From Leptospiraceae bacterium (GTDB taxonomy: Bacteria > Spirochaetota > Leptospiria > Leptospirales > Leptospiraceae), in assembly GCA_024233875.1 (NCBI GenBank), contig JACKPB010000003.1, positions 310,001-374,000 on the forward strand: a stretch of 64,000 nucleotides of DNA, in the 5' to 3' direction. Below are positions 55,201 to 62,376 of the stretch, one piece after another. The notes beneath the pieces were generated by a model. It saw only the letters and a program-made list of their open reading frames with translations. It made no database searches and was not told the origin of the DNA. The position numbers and the translations under genes were made by a program. Position 1 is the stretch's first letter; the number at the start of each line of letters is the position of its first letter.

Positions 55201-55414
55201 TGTAGTGATTCATTCGAAATTGAAGTTCCGAGATCCAAAACCCTCCCCCCCGGACCACTTTTTCCGGAAAATGGTATTCGTTGGATAGTTCATCATTATT
55301 GACAAAACTCCGTAAGGGTTCATCCGATCCGATTCTATATTCCCTCTCCGGGACATAGAGGAAAATCATTCCGGAAACTTTTTCCCAATTGATTAGAACT
55401 TCAGGTTTGTCCAT
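52217..55414 (-). CDS. FGE-sulfatase-like domain fused to a beta-propeller
   Basis: A 1065-aa protein with no clear signal peptide. The first 300 residues resemble the formylglycine-generating-enzyme (SUMF1) fold: MIFLYVPEREYRIGSDEP, VVRGGGFWISELQFRMNHYT, LPDLEEWEIACSFD and VSTAGFRFVYYPNKKYHF. The catalytic Cys pair of true FGE is not seen, so it is probably a non-enzymatic or different relative. Residues 500-1060 form a series of WD40/PQQ-like blades (RIFIGDSEGTVHVLNPKTLD, NILLGTKTGNLFLMKVESG, KRIWMGMSGGKLSVYSPE). Blade sequences ending in hydrophobic-x-W/Y patterns repeat about every 40-45 residues. It follows the permease gene after 6 bp and may be co-transcribed. Function unknown. Confidence 0.7.
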   Translation of the reverse strand: MDKPEVLINWEKVSGMIFLYVPEREYRIGSDEPLRSFVNNDELSNEYHFPEKVVRGGGFWISELQFRMNHYTRLLDRIQFREILNRISPEEWESYKYNFVREIRYGVYRGNQKREKDSLELNPILTLGFESAGLLSEEFGFSLPDLEEWEIACSFDKKKKFPDFDALKDIYLIENYPYSYLWEDPESTMGYRDTAKIEGKKTRIKYLKDASVQSGSDLKDLFVYNYEWNRGVGDKKSFIRSLNDLGFEKTSIDLSDSPEENEKLEKSDHRAFSGLSHKIFRKGLHVSTAGFRFVYYPNKKYHFFTKDDSVSEQDKNPDLSLYAYLGEPATDLLENLGNPEYTDFFDNGSRTQVNSSHRYYFYEKGIVIHSRTAFSSILRPGPSSTINAIERIELVFNKTYESGEIHRFKPYSKFLLDELDGSLEHFSELEKKFRERGIRAYTNLKEDQLRSIHLEIDRDHPNLYLDFQIQQGIKHPIQLDIKSVNTNRENHSEIIGIVSFEEDGLFLKIPAFGEVSEFHFESSRSTFQYTLENRYFHFTAYREDKKRKLVLLGDSDGSLFLLNPSLRTIECVLNLKEKTKIDRIQFYRENLCFVSNHDSFIYCVDFSKKEILHRFPKGEFVLRSHQFFVSEEKKILMDSSNWTVYDSESFEKIREGEPEDYGYQNPIEFFDSGNGNEVFLLTDKNLLSLNLDSFQLNWTIPRKSKSYHSDKVGILYTSPYLWISGNCEIEKIECKKDGKVDFQSQNEWYTALEIHGEKILGGTWYGQVALIDGEKYKKFQIWGNQKGLIYSLLYQNRRIFIGDSEGTVHVLNPKTLDLIQFYQITHSVISGILLWNKKLILSSWSGSVYIQRRENVDEFDSLKITDDWIVHLSKLDSKNILLGTKTGNLFLMKVESGEVKQLISKSDPENSYLKVSFCADKKKRIWVGTGREIKVYSSSGDLLHSLKVEENVETLKMDPFQKRIWMGMSGGKLSVYSPEFQLLHHKRVHFDGISDFAFSEKYTILIGKEESGWILDRKTFQGLGDFSHSSGGISNVEFLKESTFLATSGSGTVYIKEILPGEDVP

Positions 55415-55420
55415 TTGAGT

Positions 55421-57226
55421 TCAGGTATTTGTATGGATCGGACTTGTGATCTGCTTGACGAGTCCGCGGGGACCCTGCCTGAGAAGGGAAAGGAGAAGAA
55501 GGAAAACAAAAATCCAGAGTGAAATCCATTGGATCAAAGAGCCTTTTTCATCCGTAAAGGCATGAATGCTCTCAGCAACAGGAAATTTAAATACATTGAT
55601 TGACCAACCAAAAATCACTGCCAATCCGGACACAACCAGACCAAAAAGAATAGCCGTCTTTCGGTTGTGAATTCTACTCAGGATTACAAAAGTAGTTGCG
55701 TTCGTCACGGGTCCCGCTATGAGAAATGCGAGAGCGGCTCCTGCAGAAATCCCCTTATGAATTGCTATAGCGGCTATCGGTGTGGCACCTGTAGCACAAA
55801 CATAAAACGGCATTCCGATGAGGGCAAAGAGGGGAACCTGCCAGAAGGGAGTCAATTGACCCAGATACTCATAGTCCAGAAGTGGTTCGATGATGGAAGC
55901 TATGAACAATCCCATGAGGATCCAGGGTAAGGTGTGGTCAAACAATTCAACAAACCCGAACTCCACACTCATCCTGAACTTTTCCCTGATAGTGTATCTG
56001 TCTTCAATTTTTATTTTATCTGTACTACGTTCCTTGGGAAGAGCATACTTTCCGATAAAATAGGCTGTTAGAATAGCCACCAAAAATGCCAGAAACAATC
56101 GTATCACAGACAATTCCAATCCCAGAAGCGGAACCGAAATCAAAAGAGCATCCAGCCCCATCCCGGGAGTAGCGATCAAAAACCCCATAGCGGCAGTAAC
56201 AGGAATCCCCCTTTTGATCATAGAATCATAAATAGGCAGTACCCCGCAGGAACATACAGGCAGGGGAAATCCGAAGAGCACTCCCTTGATAGACCGTGAT
56301 ACTGAATTGCCCCGATTCAAACCTTCGATTGTGTAGGGGGGTAAAAATGTTTTGAGAAAGACTGCAGAGACATAGGCTAAGATCAGAGCAGGTGCACTTC
56401 GAAGGGAAAGAGCCAGAAAGGTTTCTAAAAATGTAAGAGAGACAAGATTCATTTTTATGAGATTGGGTTGTCCCATCACTACAATGACCAGGAAGATTCC
56501 CCCTAAGGCTCCCAGGGTAGAAAAGAGGGCATACCGGGAAATCCAATTCATTAGATTGTTGGGATGGACTTCCGATAGAAGGATGGGGTTTCCGGAGAGC
56601 TCCAGGCTGGGTAGAGTGATAGACTCCTGTTTGTGGTAGTGGTTTTCTATGGCAACATGAAGGAGGGAAGAGGCAACAAAGACTTCCAGATAGGCATCCA
56701 TTTCGCTCGAAAATACGGACTCAATTCCCGGTCCGATGGAGAAACCGAGGACGGAGCTAAGAATGAGAAGGAGGATCACCCCACCGGCAAACGCATTGCT
56801 CTCCTCCCTTCTAATAAAGGAAAAAAGCAAAAGAGCCACAGGAAACCGATGCAGAACGATCGCAAGAGCAAGATGTTTCTTCTCGGGAGAAAAAACTCCT
56901 CCCATTGCCGCAGACTCGATCAAAGTGTGGAGGAAGAGTCCGAAGATGAGAAAAAGAATGCTATTGGATTTTCTGTGAACACTGACTATTTTTTCTATGA
57001 ATCTCGGAAGGAAGATGCCCAGAAGTATGACAGCGAGAACCCTGAATCCACCATTGGAGATCGCTTCGGGCAAAAGGTAGACGAGTGCAATCCCACCAAC
57101 TGCTGTCAGGGAGAATCCATCCAGAAATTGGTGCCATTTTTTACGTTTTAAGAAAAAAGTATGCAAAAAAGGTCCGATGAGAAATCCCAAAAGCGAACCC
57201 AGAAAGTATACCCATTGTTGGTTCAA
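55421..57226 (-). CDS. ZIP-like domain fused to an SO_0444-type Cu/Zn efflux permease
   Basis: A 601-aa integral membrane protein. Residues 1-195 look like a ZIP-type metal transporter half: VGGIALVYLLPEAIS, FLHTLIESAAMGGVF, LAIVLHRFPVALLLF and SSLLHVAIENHYH, with His and Glu residues where ZIP proteins bind metal. Residues 260-580 are the DUF318/SO_0444 permease: FGFPLPVCSCGVLPIYDSM (Cys pair), FLIATPGMGLDALLISVPL and GMPFYVCATGATPIAAIAIH then AALAFLIAGPVTNATTFV. The family exports Cu/Zn-type metals. It starts at a TTG (57226) with GAGGGG upstream. A TetR-type gene lies 189 bp upstream in the same direction and may control it. Confidence 0.8.
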   Translation of the reverse strand: MNQQWVYFLGSLLGFLIGPFLHTFFLKRKKWHQFLDGFSLTAVGGIALVYLLPEAISNGGFRVLAVILLGIFLPRFIEKIVSVHRKSNSILFLIFGLFLHTLIESAAMGGVFSPEKKHLALAIVLHRFPVALLLFSFIRREESNAFAGGVILLLILSSVLGFSIGPGIESVFSSEMDAYLEVFVASSLLHVAIENHYHKQESITLPSLELSGNPILLSEVHPNNLMNWISRYALFSTLGALGGIFLVIVVMGQPNLIKMNLVSLTFLETFLALSLRSAPALILAYVSAVFLKTFLPPYTIEGLNRGNSVSRSIKGVLFGFPLPVCSCGVLPIYDSMIKRGIPVTAAMGFLIATPGMGLDALLISVPLLGLELSVIRLFLAFLVAILTAYFIGKYALPKERSTDKIKIEDRYTIREKFRMSVEFGFVELFDHTLPWILMGLFIASIIEPLLDYEYLGQLTPFWQVPLFALIGMPFYVCATGATPIAAIAIHKGISAGAALAFLIAGPVTNATTFVILSRIHNRKTAILFGLVVSGLAVIFGWSINVFKFPVAESIHAFTDEKGSLIQWISLWIFVFLLLLSLLRQGPRGLVKQITSPIHTNT

Positions 57227-57414
57227 AAAATCCCCTCAAATCAGGATCAACCCATTTGAGTAAATCCCCACCAAAAATTCCATGCTTACTTTGCAATGCT
57301 GTTGCATTCATGTGATTTCTATCCCATTTTCTCAGCAAGTAGAATTTTCATCCCCATCCCGCCGGTTTCTAAGGAGGAAAGCAAAGATCAGGTCAAAATC
57401 CTACGGAAAGAAAC

Positions 57415-58062
57415 TCAGGAAAAAAAATACACTTTAGAAAGAGCTCTTACTCCATTATTGAGAACTTCAGAGAAATTGATTTCATTGAAAGGCAATCCAT
57501 GTTTTTGCAAAAGTTTACAGCCTTTTTCCTGATGAAGGTAGAGGGGAAAGATTCCGGATCCCATAGAAAGGCTCAGAAGAATGAATTCGGAGATTTTTTT
57601 ATCCTCTTCAACGGGAAGATTCTTTTTCAAAAATTCCGTCAATCTCTCAATCTGAAGTCTCGAATTGTTTTTGAATTCTAAAAAGGAACCTTCGGAGGCA
57701 TTCTTTTCTAAATGGGTAAAGAGGATGGATCTCAAATTCAAAAGACGTTCATTGTCCAACAGAGTAGACGTCCAGAGCCTTGAAAAATTTTCATGATGAA
57801 AGGACTCATGACTGATGAAAAGACTTTCTACCCTATCGATCCATTTGGTCAGATCCGAAAGGAGTAGATGTAGAAATATATCTTCTTTGGTGCGAAAGTA
57901 TTTGTAGAGATTTGATCTAGTAAATCTGGCTTCTTTAGCGATTTGAGTGTAGGTAATCTTCTCAAATTCAGTAGTTGAGTATATCAATTCTGAAGCATTT
58001 AGAATCTGCTGTATTCTAAATTCTTTGGACTGTTCAGACCTGGCTCGCTCAAAATTTTTCAT
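57415..58062 (-). CDS. TetR/AcrR-family transcriptional regulator
   Basis: A 215-aa regulator. The N-terminal helix-turn-helix is ILNASELIYSTTEFEKITYT, QIAKEARFTRSNLYKYFRTK, EDIFLHLLLSD. The C-terminal ligand-binding region (about 90-215) is helical and not assignable to a ligand; LSMGSGIFPLYLHQEKGCKL suggests a TetR_C-type pocket. It lies between the metal permease (same strand, downstream) and the lipoprotein/glycosyltransferase genes (divergent). A double GACANNNTGTC site at 58493-58535 in the divergent interval is a candidate operator. It could repress itself, the permease or the divergent genes. Confidence 0.85.
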   Translation of the reverse strand: MKNFERARSEQSKEFRIQQILNASELIYSTTEFEKITYTQIAKEARFTRSNLYKYFRTKEDIFLHLLLSDLTKWIDRVESLFISHESFHHENFSRLWTSTLLDNERLLNLRSILFTHLEKNASEGSFLEFKNNSRLQIERLTEFLKKNLPVEEDKKISEFILLSLSMGSGIFPLYLHQEKGCKLLQKHGLPFNEINFSEVLNNGVRALSKVYFFS

Positions 58063-58339
58063 TAGTTTTGTATATATAACTAAAATTGCATATCTATCGG
58101 ATTTGAAAAGAATAAAATCATTTCATTCATTTTCATAAACTAATTCATTATTTTCCTAAGGACTAAATTTCTAATACTCAGGTCTACTTTTGTCAGGAGA
58201 ATTTTGTCAATACTTGGTACCAGACAAAATAGTCATCGGGTCAATCCACTCTCTTCAGGTCTTTTTTTTCATATAGGTTCAAAAATTTTTAGGGCTTTTA
58301 CTTAAATTTTGGTGAACAATCAGAATATTTTGAATATTT

Positions 58340-58637
58340 ATAGTCATTTTCAGAAGTTTTTGCGCATTCACAGAAGAATTAGCTATAAAATGGCTACATA
58401 CCTTACTAGGAAAAACGCAATTATTTATGAGAACTGGTATATACCTAAATTGCAATAATCCATTCCAAATATTTTAAAAAAAACTTGACAGTTATAAGAC
58501 AGAGTGTCCCTTATTAAGAGACAGTTTGTCTTATAGCCATTTTCAAAAGGTTTACTCATTCATAAAGAAATCAACTATAAAATGGCTACATACCGTAAAA
58601 GGGAATGTGTAATGATTTATGAGAATTGGTATACAAC
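58340..58637 (+). repeat. Two ~100-bp imperfect direct repeats upstream of the lipoprotein gene
   Basis: 58340-58445 and 58533-58637 align along their length, sharing CTATAAAATGGCTACATACC, ATTTATGAGAA and TGGTATA. The second copy runs into the 5' region of the lipoprotein gene; the first ends in a short frame, MRTGIYLNC, that soon stops. The first copy is therefore probably a leftover of a tandem duplication of the gene's leader. The double palindrome at 58493-58535 lies between the copies. They fill most of the gene-free interval 58063-58687. Confidence 0.7.
58485..58535. promoter_or_regulatory. Tandem palindromic operator, candidate TetR-family site
   Basis: Two copies of GACA-N3-TGTC (58498-58508 and 58520-58530) lie exactly 22 bp centre to centre, two helical turns, inside a larger inverted repeat with 9-bp arms TATAAGACA (58493) and TGTCTTATA (58527). 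A TTGACA (58485-58490) abuts the left arm and could be a -35 hexamer, although no convincing -10 is seen at 17-18 bp. Size and symmetry suit binding of two dimers of a TetR-type repressor, and such a gene is the neighbour on the minus strand. Confidence 0.5.
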
Positions 58638-58687
58638 TCTTTTTGCTGGATTCCGGCTTCAAATCCGCAAAAACAGAAAAAGGATCT

Positions 58688-58972
58688 ATGAAATATTTCT
58701 TTTGGATTGCATTCGGATTTTTAATTTTCTTAAATTTTTCCTGTAAATTGAAAGTAGCCGATGCCTGTGGTGAAGCCTGCGAGTATTCTCAAAAATGCAT
58801 AACAGATCTAGCTGAGTTTCCCGTTCCACAGGACAAACTCGAAAGTTTCTCAATTCAGTGCAATCAGACCTGCACGATGATCCGGGGGGAAATGCTCGGT
58901 TGTTACAAAGACTTTCCCAACTCCTGTATGGATTTTTACAACTGTTTGATTACGAATGGATTTTTTAGATGA
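58688..58972 (+). CDS. Small Cys-rich lipoprotein
   Basis: A 94-aa exported protein. MKYFFWIAFGFLIFLNFSC is a lipoprotein signal peptide with the lipidated Cys near residue 19. The mature part has eight further Cys (for example ACGEACEYSQKC, CNQTCTMIRGEMLGC, NSCMDFYNC), probably in four disulfides, as a small periplasmic or outer-membrane lipoprotein. The start is set at 58688, which has AAAGGA just upstream; the frame is open back to 58619, but that extension lacks a site. Its stop overlaps the next gene's start by 4 bp. Function unknown. Confidence 0.75.
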   Translation: MKYFFWIAFGFLIFLNFSCKLKVADACGEACEYSQKCITDLAEFPVPQDKLESFSIQCNQTCTMIRGEMLGCYKDFPNSCMDFYNCLITNGFFR

Positions 58973-60645
58973 ATGAAGACAAAGGCTTGAGTCATAAAAA
59001 ATTACTAGTTCTTCTGATTCTGGCATTTCTTCCTTATCTTTTCACCCTCCCACTTGACCTCATTGATATAGACACAGCACAATATGCTGAAATCTCCAGA
59101 GAAATGGTGAGGGGGAATGAATACTTTCAATTGCGGGACAATGGCAGACCGTACCTGGACAAGCCCATTCTTACTTTCTGGACGATCTCTCTCTTTTACA
59201 AAATCTTTGGGATTTCCAATTTTTCCTTTCGTCTTCCCGCTATCCTAGCTCTTCTCATTTCCAGTTTTGGGATCTACAAAATCTCTCTACTCAGGAGTGC
59301 AAATCGATCGATAGCTCTTCTCAGCTCTCTAATCTATCTCACTGTTCCCGGAACTTACATCTACACACTCAATCCTACCATAGATATCTACTTAAATATG
59401 TATCTCATTCTGAGTGTACTTATGTACTATCTGGGCAAAACACATTCTCAATACTATTTCTTTTGGATGTTCCCATTTATGGGACTCGGAGTCGTCACTA
59501 AGGGTCCGATAGGTATCGTAATTCCTATGATAGCCATCGGGGGAGATATTCTTCTCCGATGGGACTGGAAATTATTGTGGAGGATGCATCCCTTTCGGGG
59601 CTTCCTTCTCTTTTCTATATTTCCGGTTTTCTGGTCTTACCTACTCTTTTTGGAATTCGATGCCTTCGGTCCCTATTTTTTTCTTTATCTTCAATCCTTT
59701 GGCCGACTCTATATGAAGTTGTATGACAATGGTTGGAACCCGGGCTACTTCCCCGCAACCTTCCTTTGGATGTTCGCTACCTTTAGTTTTTTCTTTCTCT
59801 ACTATCTCTATAGAATTCTAAGATTTCAGTATTCCAAACTATTTGAAGAAAAGTTTTCTTATAGTAAATTGCATTCACTCATCAAGAGAAAAAATGATTA
59901 CACGATCGAGGCCTGGATATTTTTATTTTTATTCCTCATCTCATTTTCGAAGTTTCGACTTCCTCAGTATACATTCTGGTGTATCCCGGCGGCGGCGATT
60001 TGGATTTCCCCCAACCTGTATTCTCTTTTGAAGAAATGGAATCTCAAAGGAAATTTAAGTCTGGTAGCCCCCTCATTTGTCTTTGCATCCCTTGTTCTTG
60101 TGATACCCTTTTTGGTTTTGGAAAATTGGTTTCCTTTTCTTCTCCTTCCCCCTCTCCTTCTCATCATTTATTTTTTGATTTTCGGAAGAATGGAGAATCA
60201 ATTCGCTCTTCTGTTTCTCCCTGTTGTGGTATTGAATTTGAGTGTCAGTCTATTTGTATTTCCTGAACTGAGCAAATACCAGGTGGGAAAAGAAATGGGG
60301 AAGATGATAAAAGAAATCGAACCGGATCAAAAGGAAGTTCTTTCTCTGGGAGTTTCAAGATCCAAGCGTTCATTTGAATTCTATTCTGACCGTCTTATGG
60401 TATTTATTTTTCAGAAAAAGGAACTTTTGAACTTATTGAAAGAATCCCCAAGATTGGCCATCCTTCCTGAAGATTTTGAATACCTCATCCGGGATTTTTA
60501 TAAAGACGATCTGGAAATCGAAACTCTAAAAGCATTTCAATTTTATAAGATAGAAACCCCTAAGATGAGTTTTTTGAATAAGTTTACACGGAAGAATGTC
60601 TTGAAACGAGTTCTTTTGGTAAGACTGAAAAGGAAGGGAGAGTAA
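58969..60645 (+). CDS. GT39/ArnT-like glycosyltransferase
   Basis: A 558-aa polytopic inner-membrane glycosyltransferase of the PMT/ArnT superfamily, which uses polyprenyl-phosphate sugars. The first periplasmic loop has DIDTAQYAEISREMV (the acidic pair needed for catalysis, near 35-46) and GRPYLDKPILTFW (near 62-71), both standard. About eleven hydrophobic helices follow. A Lys/Arg-rich tail (KNVLKRVLLVRLKRK) ends the protein. Acceptor (lipid A, lipoprotein or other glycan) cannot be predicted. It is translationally coupled to the lipoprotein gene, so the lipoprotein may act with it. flaB follows convergently, with only 81 bp between the stops. Confidence 0.85.
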   Translation: MNEDKGLSHKKLLVLLILAFLPYLFTLPLDLIDIDTAQYAEISREMVRGNEYFQLRDNGRPYLDKPILTFWTISLFYKIFGISNFSFRLPAILALLISSFGIYKISLLRSANRSIALLSSLIYLTVPGTYIYTLNPTIDIYLNMYLILSVLMYYLGKTHSQYYFFWMFPFMGLGVVTKGPIGIVIPMIAIGGDILLRWDWKLLWRMHPFRGFLLFSIFPVFWSYLLFLEFDAFGPYFFLYLQSFGRLYMKLYDNGWNPGYFPATFLWMFATFSFFFLYYLYRILRFQYSKLFEEKFSYSKLHSLIKRKNDYTIEAWIFLFLFLISFSKFRLPQYTFWCIPAAAIWISPNLYSLLKKWNLKGNLSLVAPSFVFASLVLVIPFLVLENWFPFLLLPPLLLIIYFLIFGRMENQFALLFLPVVVLNLSVSLFVFPELSKYQVGKEMGKMIKEIEPDQKEVLSLGVSRSKRSFEFYSDRLMVFIFQKKELLNLLKESPRLAILPEDFEYLIRDFYKDDLEIETLKAFQFYKIETPKMSFLNKFTRKNVLKRVLLVRLKRKGE

Positions 60646-60672
60646 AAAAAAAGGCCACAATGAGTGACCTTA
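60644..60672 (-). terminator. Rho-independent terminator of flaB
   Basis: Read on the minus strand, GGTCAC (60665-60670) pairs with GTGGCC (60653-60658) through one G-U pair around a 6-nt loop and is followed by nine T. It lies 54 bp past the flaB stop. A second small hairpin (TTCCGG-ACCT-CCGGAA on the minus strand, 60695-60710) lies between stop and terminator. Confidence 0.7.
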
Positions 60673-60726
60673 GTTTTACTACTTGAAACTCCGCTTCCGG
60701 AGGTCCGGAAACGGAATCTAGATAGA

Positions 60727-61575
60727 TTAACGTAAGAGTTGCAATACGTTTTGTGGTCTGGTGTTGGCCTGAGCGAGCATTGATGTTCCAGCCTGAGTAA
60801 GAATCTGGAATCTGGTAAGGCTAACCATTTGTTCAGCCATGTCAGTATCACGAATTCTGGACTCAGCTGCCTGAAGGTTTTCATAACCATTCATCAATCC
60901 ACGGATAGCATGCTCTAATCTGTTTTGATAAGCACCCAAATCCGCTCTTTGCTTAGAAATAACTCTTAAAGCATCGTCAGCTACACCGATAGCTGCATTC
61001 GCTTTAGCCATTGTAGAAAGAGAGATAAATGTCAATACAGTTGGGTTTCTGAGACCGAGACCTGCAGTTGTCATTGTTTCGATATACACTCTTTCTCTCT
61101 GATGCATATTTGCACCGAGGTGGAACCACATGCTGGCGGTAGGATTGAGACGTGCAAAAGAACCGGTCAACATTTTCATTTTGTTGAACTCAGCCTGAGA
61201 AGCGATTCTGTCGATTTCATCAATCAACTGTGATACTTCTACTTGAATTTGCTGTCTGTCTTCTTCAGTATAGATACCGTTAGCTGCTTGAACTGCCAAC
61301 ACTCTGATTCTCTGAACGATATCCTGAGTTTCTTGTAGATATCCTTCAGTAGTCTGAATGAAAGAAATGCCATCTTCAGCGTTCGCTTCTGCTCTACGCA
61401 GACCGTTGACCTGAGATCTCATTTTTTCAGAAACTGCAAGTCCGGAAGCATCGTCCCCAGCGCGGTTGATTCTCATTCCGCTGGAAAGTTTTTCCATGTC
61501 TTTGCTCATGAACTCGTTGTTACTTTTCAGAACTCTGTGAGAGTTGATAGCTGATATGTTGTGGTTAATAATCAT
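60727..61575 (-). CDS. flaB: Periplasmic flagellar core filament protein FlaB
   Basis: A 282-aa flagellin of the spirochaete FlaB class. N-terminal D0/D1: MIINHNISAINSHRVLK, MEKLSSGMRINRAGDDASGL, AVSEKMRSQVNGLRRAEAN. C-terminal D1/D0: LGAYQNRLEHAIRGLMNGYE and AESRIRDTDMAEQMVSLTRF. The two halves are joined by the short FlaB loop with no outer D2/D3 domains. It forms the core of the endoflagellum in the periplasm and needs no signal peptide because it is exported by the flagellar type III system. GGAGG lies 7 nt before the ATG. The sequence is close to Leptospira FlaB and is the best taxonomic marker in the window. Confidence 0.95.
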   Translation of the reverse strand: MIINHNISAINSHRVLKSNNEFMSKDMEKLSSGMRINRAGDDASGLAVSEKMRSQVNGLRRAEANAEDGISFIQTTEGYLQETQDIVQRIRVLAVQAANGIYTEEDRQQIQVEVSQLIDEIDRIASQAEFNKMKMLTGSFARLNPTASMWFHLGANMHQRERVYIETMTTAGLGLRNPTVLTFISLSTMAKANAAIGVADDALRVISKQRADLGAYQNRLEHAIRGLMNGYENLQAAESRIRDTDMAEQMVSLTRFQILTQAGTSMLAQANTRPQNVLQLLR

Positions 61576-61631
61576 CGGTTTCCTCCATGAAATCCGTCTT
61601 TCTTGCGAAAGATTTAAAAAAAATGTAGATT

Positions 61632-61654
61632 AGAGGGTTCATCCTTGAGCCCTC
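61632..61654 (-). promoter_or_regulatory. Hairpin in the flaB 5' leader
   Basis: On the minus strand GAGGGCTCA pairs with TGAACCCTC around an AGGA loop (9-bp stem with one G-U), between the putative promoter and the flaB start. A run of eight T follows 9 nt later. It may be a leader attenuator or an mRNA-stabilising hairpin. Confidence 0.55.
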
Positions 61655-61661
61655 AGAAGAT

Positions 61662-61690
61662 GTATCGGTAGTCTGAAAAAAATCCCCTTA
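61662..61690 (-). promoter_or_regulatory. Possible sigma-28 promoter of flaB
   Basis: Minus strand: TAAG (61690-61687) and ACCGATAC (61669-61662). The latter matches six of eight positions of the FliA -10 element GCCGATAA. The spacing of 17 nt from TAAG to the -10 is about two longer than the usual 15, so the call is tentative. It would start the transcript about 80 nt before the ATG. Confidence 0.4.
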
Positions 61691-61803
61691 GCATTTTTCT
61701 TAAAAAAATAAAAAAAATGACATAATACAATTATGTAGAAGGAAGTTCTCCCGGGTCGGTATTTATTTTGAGAGGAAACCATTGCTCTGAATCCTCATCC
61801 TAC

Positions 61804-61866
61804 TTTGCTAATCAATCAATAAAAATATGGGTTTGGGCGATAGCCCAAGCTGCCGGCAGGCTCCCT
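61804..61866. repeat. Paired-hairpin intergenic repeat, copy 2
   Basis: Second copy of the element at 40527-40590, 21 kb away, with the same hairpin TTGGGC-GATA-GCCCAA and an intact palindrome CTGCCGGCAG. It lies in the 443-bp interval between flaB and the PilZ gene (61576-62018). The motif TTAGTAACTCA lies upstream of copy 1 and, as reverse complement, downstream of copy 2. Nothing else is recognised in 61870-62018. Confidence 0.65.
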
Positions 61867-62018
61867 GCAACCTCACATTTCGCTTCTTTGCGTACTGTGA
61901 GTTACTAAGAAATTTTACTATAGAGATTGAAGAGGATTCAATAAATCATTGATAGAATTCAAAGACTATGAAAAATCAGGGAAACAAACAAAAACAATTC
62001 ATATTTTAAGGAAATATC

Positions 62019-62366
62019 ATGATTGAAAAAAGGAAAAACCAGCGTTTCCTAATGGAAACCTTTGGATCGGTTCTGATTCAGGAGAAAGGTAGTTTTGATT
62101 GCTATATCAATAATATCAGTAAAGGAGGAGCTATGATCTATGTAAAAGAAGAGCTCCCTCCGGACACGAAATTGACTCTCTCATTTGAGGTAGGCGAGAA
62201 AAACTTTTCAATCGAATCCATAGTTCGATCCAGTAAAGACTTCACACACAATCGTAAGTACATACTCAGAATCGGGAAAAGTCTGGATGTAACTTCCTTC
62301 CTGAATATAGTTTTTCAAAATGAATTGAAGAACGAAGAAATTGAATTCATTAGAATGAATCATTGA
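62019..62366 (+). CDS. PilZ-domain protein, candidate c-di-GMP receptor
   Basis: A 115-aa single PilZ domain. The c-di-GMP-binding pattern is present: RKNQR (RxxxR, residues 5-9) and NNISKGGAMIYV (the D/N-x-S-x-x-G motif, near 36). It probably acts as a cytoplasmic c-di-GMP receptor. AAGGAAATATC precedes the ATG. It is followed after 10 bp by the acyltransferase gene in the same direction, so the two share a transcript. It could regulate motility (flaB is next door) or lipid metabolism, but the target is unknown. Confidence 0.85.
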   Translation: MIEKRKNQRFLMETFGSVLIQEKGSFDCYINNISKGGAMIYVKEELPPDTKLTLSFEVGEKNFSIESIVRSSKDFTHNRKYILRIGKSLDVTSFLNIVFQNELKNEEIEFIRMNH

Positions 62367-62376
62367 GGAGAAAGAA

